In this document: one piece after another, positions 62,821 to 64,000 of the stretch
Layout: the number at the start of each line of letters is the position of its first letter
Numbering within the stretch: the first letter of the stretch is position 1
NCBI GenBank assembly: GCA_002205965.3
Contig: NADL03000072.1
Coordinates: 124,001 to 188,000 of the forward strand
DNA length: 64,000 nucleotides
Reading direction: 5' to 3'
Origin: Kappaphycus alvarezii
Taxonomy: Eukaryota; Rhodophyta; Florideophyceae; Gigartinales; Solieriaceae
The notes under the pieces: generated by a model
The model's database searches: none
Told to the model about the DNA's origin: nothing
What the model saw: the letters and a program-made list of their open reading frames with translations, nothing else
Made by a program: the position numbers and the translations under genes

Positions 62821-64000
62821 TGGTATAGGGTAGGGAAAATCGTTAGAGAAGATATACTCAGAACCAATTACACCAAGAAGGAGGTGTCTCAAGCGACAAA
62901 AGTGCTACCGTGGTATAGTTGAACGAACAAAAGGAGTGGATAAGGAATACAGTTGAAAGGGCTACAAGCAAGTATAGATGGGGCAGGGTCTAACAATGAT
63001 GCTCTGCGACCAGCGTACGAAAAGTTTTTCTTGGGTCTGAGTTGCCTCCCATCTTCCTACTACTCGGGACTTGACTTTAAGTTGTCTGCCAACTTGCCTG
63101 ACCTCTCCATAAGGAAGCAGTTTACTCAGCTTATATAGACTTTTGGCTACCCCGAAAGTCCGAACAAAACTACAGAAGATAACAGGAAATACATAAAAAC
63201 ACTTTACGTGGATGATATATTCTAAACGAAAGATACTTAAGAAACGATCGATCGATCTGGTCCTCTTATTTCTCACTATCTAGATCAGACCCAAACAACT
63301 CCTCCAAATAACTATGCTGCCTAAGCAGTCCAACAAATAGCTGCGAACGGCTCATAACTCTCTATTTCCTCCTGGGAGATACCTAAACCACTAAAGATGC
63401 CCCCATCCGGTTCCAGCGTCGGGTCCTTTTGGTCCACACCGTCCACCCCCGGTCTCATCATTCCAACACTTTCCATGTCTCCCTCCTCCTCACCCTCTTC
63501 ATCCTCCACGTCATCCTCCTCGTCATCCTCCTCGTGAACCTCATTCTCGTAGTCCAATTCTGGGGCTGCCCACTCCTCGAAGGTCTTCCCAGCTCCCTCT
63601 TCGACTTACCACTCCAGCCTTACACCTGCGTCCTCCGCCTCATCCTCGACGAACAAACGACGAAAGAATTCGATCACCTTCTTTTTGGTTTACCGGCGTA
63701 GATATTCGTCACCGTCAGTAGGTCCGAAAGGGAGTAGGGGAATGGAGTTTAGGGGGCGGGGTGGCGATTTTTGGAAATGCCTTTGGAGGAGCATAGGTTG
63801 TCCATTTTGGTGGGCTTTGGGGAGTGGTAGGCAATAGAGGGTGTTTTGAAATGGGTAAGAGGAGAGGGATGGTGAGGTCAATGACCGGGGACGTTTAAAA
63901 CTTGGAACAAAAGGGTGTCAAATAGGCTCCCGTGGGCGCATTCTATAGATTTGGAATAGGTAAAAAATCTACAAGGCAATTTTTAGTAATGAATTTGCGC
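62821..64000 (-). repeat. Gypsy-type LTR, cut by window end
   Basis: On minus this ends near TACCCTATACCA, the equivalent of CCCCTATCA. It contains the TATATAAG area near 63130 and the acidic gene. Most like the diverged LTR at 19270-20710. No primer-binding site follows its 3' end, so it is a right LTR or a solo LTR. Confidence 0.7.
63300..63794 (-). pseudogene. Acidic LTR protein, minus-strand copy
   Basis: ATG at 63794 aligned with the 19755 copy; PLLPFGPTDGDEYLRR, then in another frame an Asp/Glu tract (VHEEDDEEDDVEDEEGEEEG) and PTLEPDGGIFSGLGISQEEI with ESYEPFAAIC. Frame changes near 63680 and 63310. The conserved N- and C-terminal blocks remain readable despite overall divergence. Confidence 0.65.

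Noticed and set aside
1..64000. CRISPR array, operons, bacterial promoters, tRNA genes
   Set aside because: No regularly spaced repeats with unique spacers, no gene spacing of that kind, and no clear tRNA A/B box pair seen by eye on either strand.

Overview
This window is a transposon graveyard from a eukaryotic nuclear genome. Almost everything recognisable is retrotransposon: Ty3/gypsy, Ty1/copia and two non-LTR (LINE) families. I see no operons, no bacterial gene spacing, no convincing tRNA or rRNA gene and no CRISPR. Microbial eukaryotes such as fungi or chytrid-like organisms fit, but I cannot name the host. The one candidate non-mobile gene (22.5-23.55 kb, minus) is weak.

Layout. 0-1.2 kb: 5' half of a LINE (called LINE-J) on minus, hit by a short piece of a second LINE (LINE-H). 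2.5-12 kb: a LINE-H copy split first by a 164 bp insert (family K, 10 bp target duplication) and then by gypsy copy A (2812-11817, TSD GCTAC, 1.5 kb LTRs). 12-15.5 kb: poorly understood DNA with five copies of an 18 bp near-palindrome. 15.7-22.3 kb: a LINE-J copy split by a 1.2 kb insert and by an old gypsy remnant. 22.5-26 kb: possible host gene and little else. 26.6-33.1 kb: gypsy copy B, lacking its 3' end and fused to a truncated copia element E (33.1-36.3 kb, minus). 38-42 kb: LINE-H and LINE-J pieces, including a LINE reverse transcriptase. 42.2-49.6 kb: gypsy copy C, the best preserved (TSD GCGTC, 0.71 kb LTRs). 49.6-51.1 kb: more LINE-H. 51.1-56.7 kb: complete but frameshifted copia D (minus, TSD GTCTA, 554 bp LTRs). 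59.3-62.1 kb: a third LINE-J copy carrying four LINE-H insertions. 62.8-64 kb: a gypsy-type LTR on minus, cut by the window edge.

How the genes work together. The gypsy family has gag with two CCHC knuckles, a -1 frameshift heptamer (A AAT TTA) conserved in three copies, protease, RT-RNase H-integrase, then a third ORF that starts in an ATGA overlap with the pol stop and encodes two copies of an unrecognised domain joined by an Arg/Ser-rich linker. In copies A and B, an old remnant and the window-end LTR, the U3 region carries its own gene, a very acidic protein, which in three of the four has a TATA-like box upstream. In copy C that U3 is replaced by an unrelated, shorter one while the body is nearly identical. 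The copia family is primed by the anticodon arm of initiator tRNA-Met, and the gag start codon lies inside the primer-binding site. LINE-H has at least 20 copies with one fixed 3' end and very variable 5' ends (down to 48 bp), several with 10-12 bp target duplications.

Most reading frames are broken by single-base indels in short homopolymers that differ between otherwise nearly identical copies. Part of the pseudogene appearance may therefore be assembly error.
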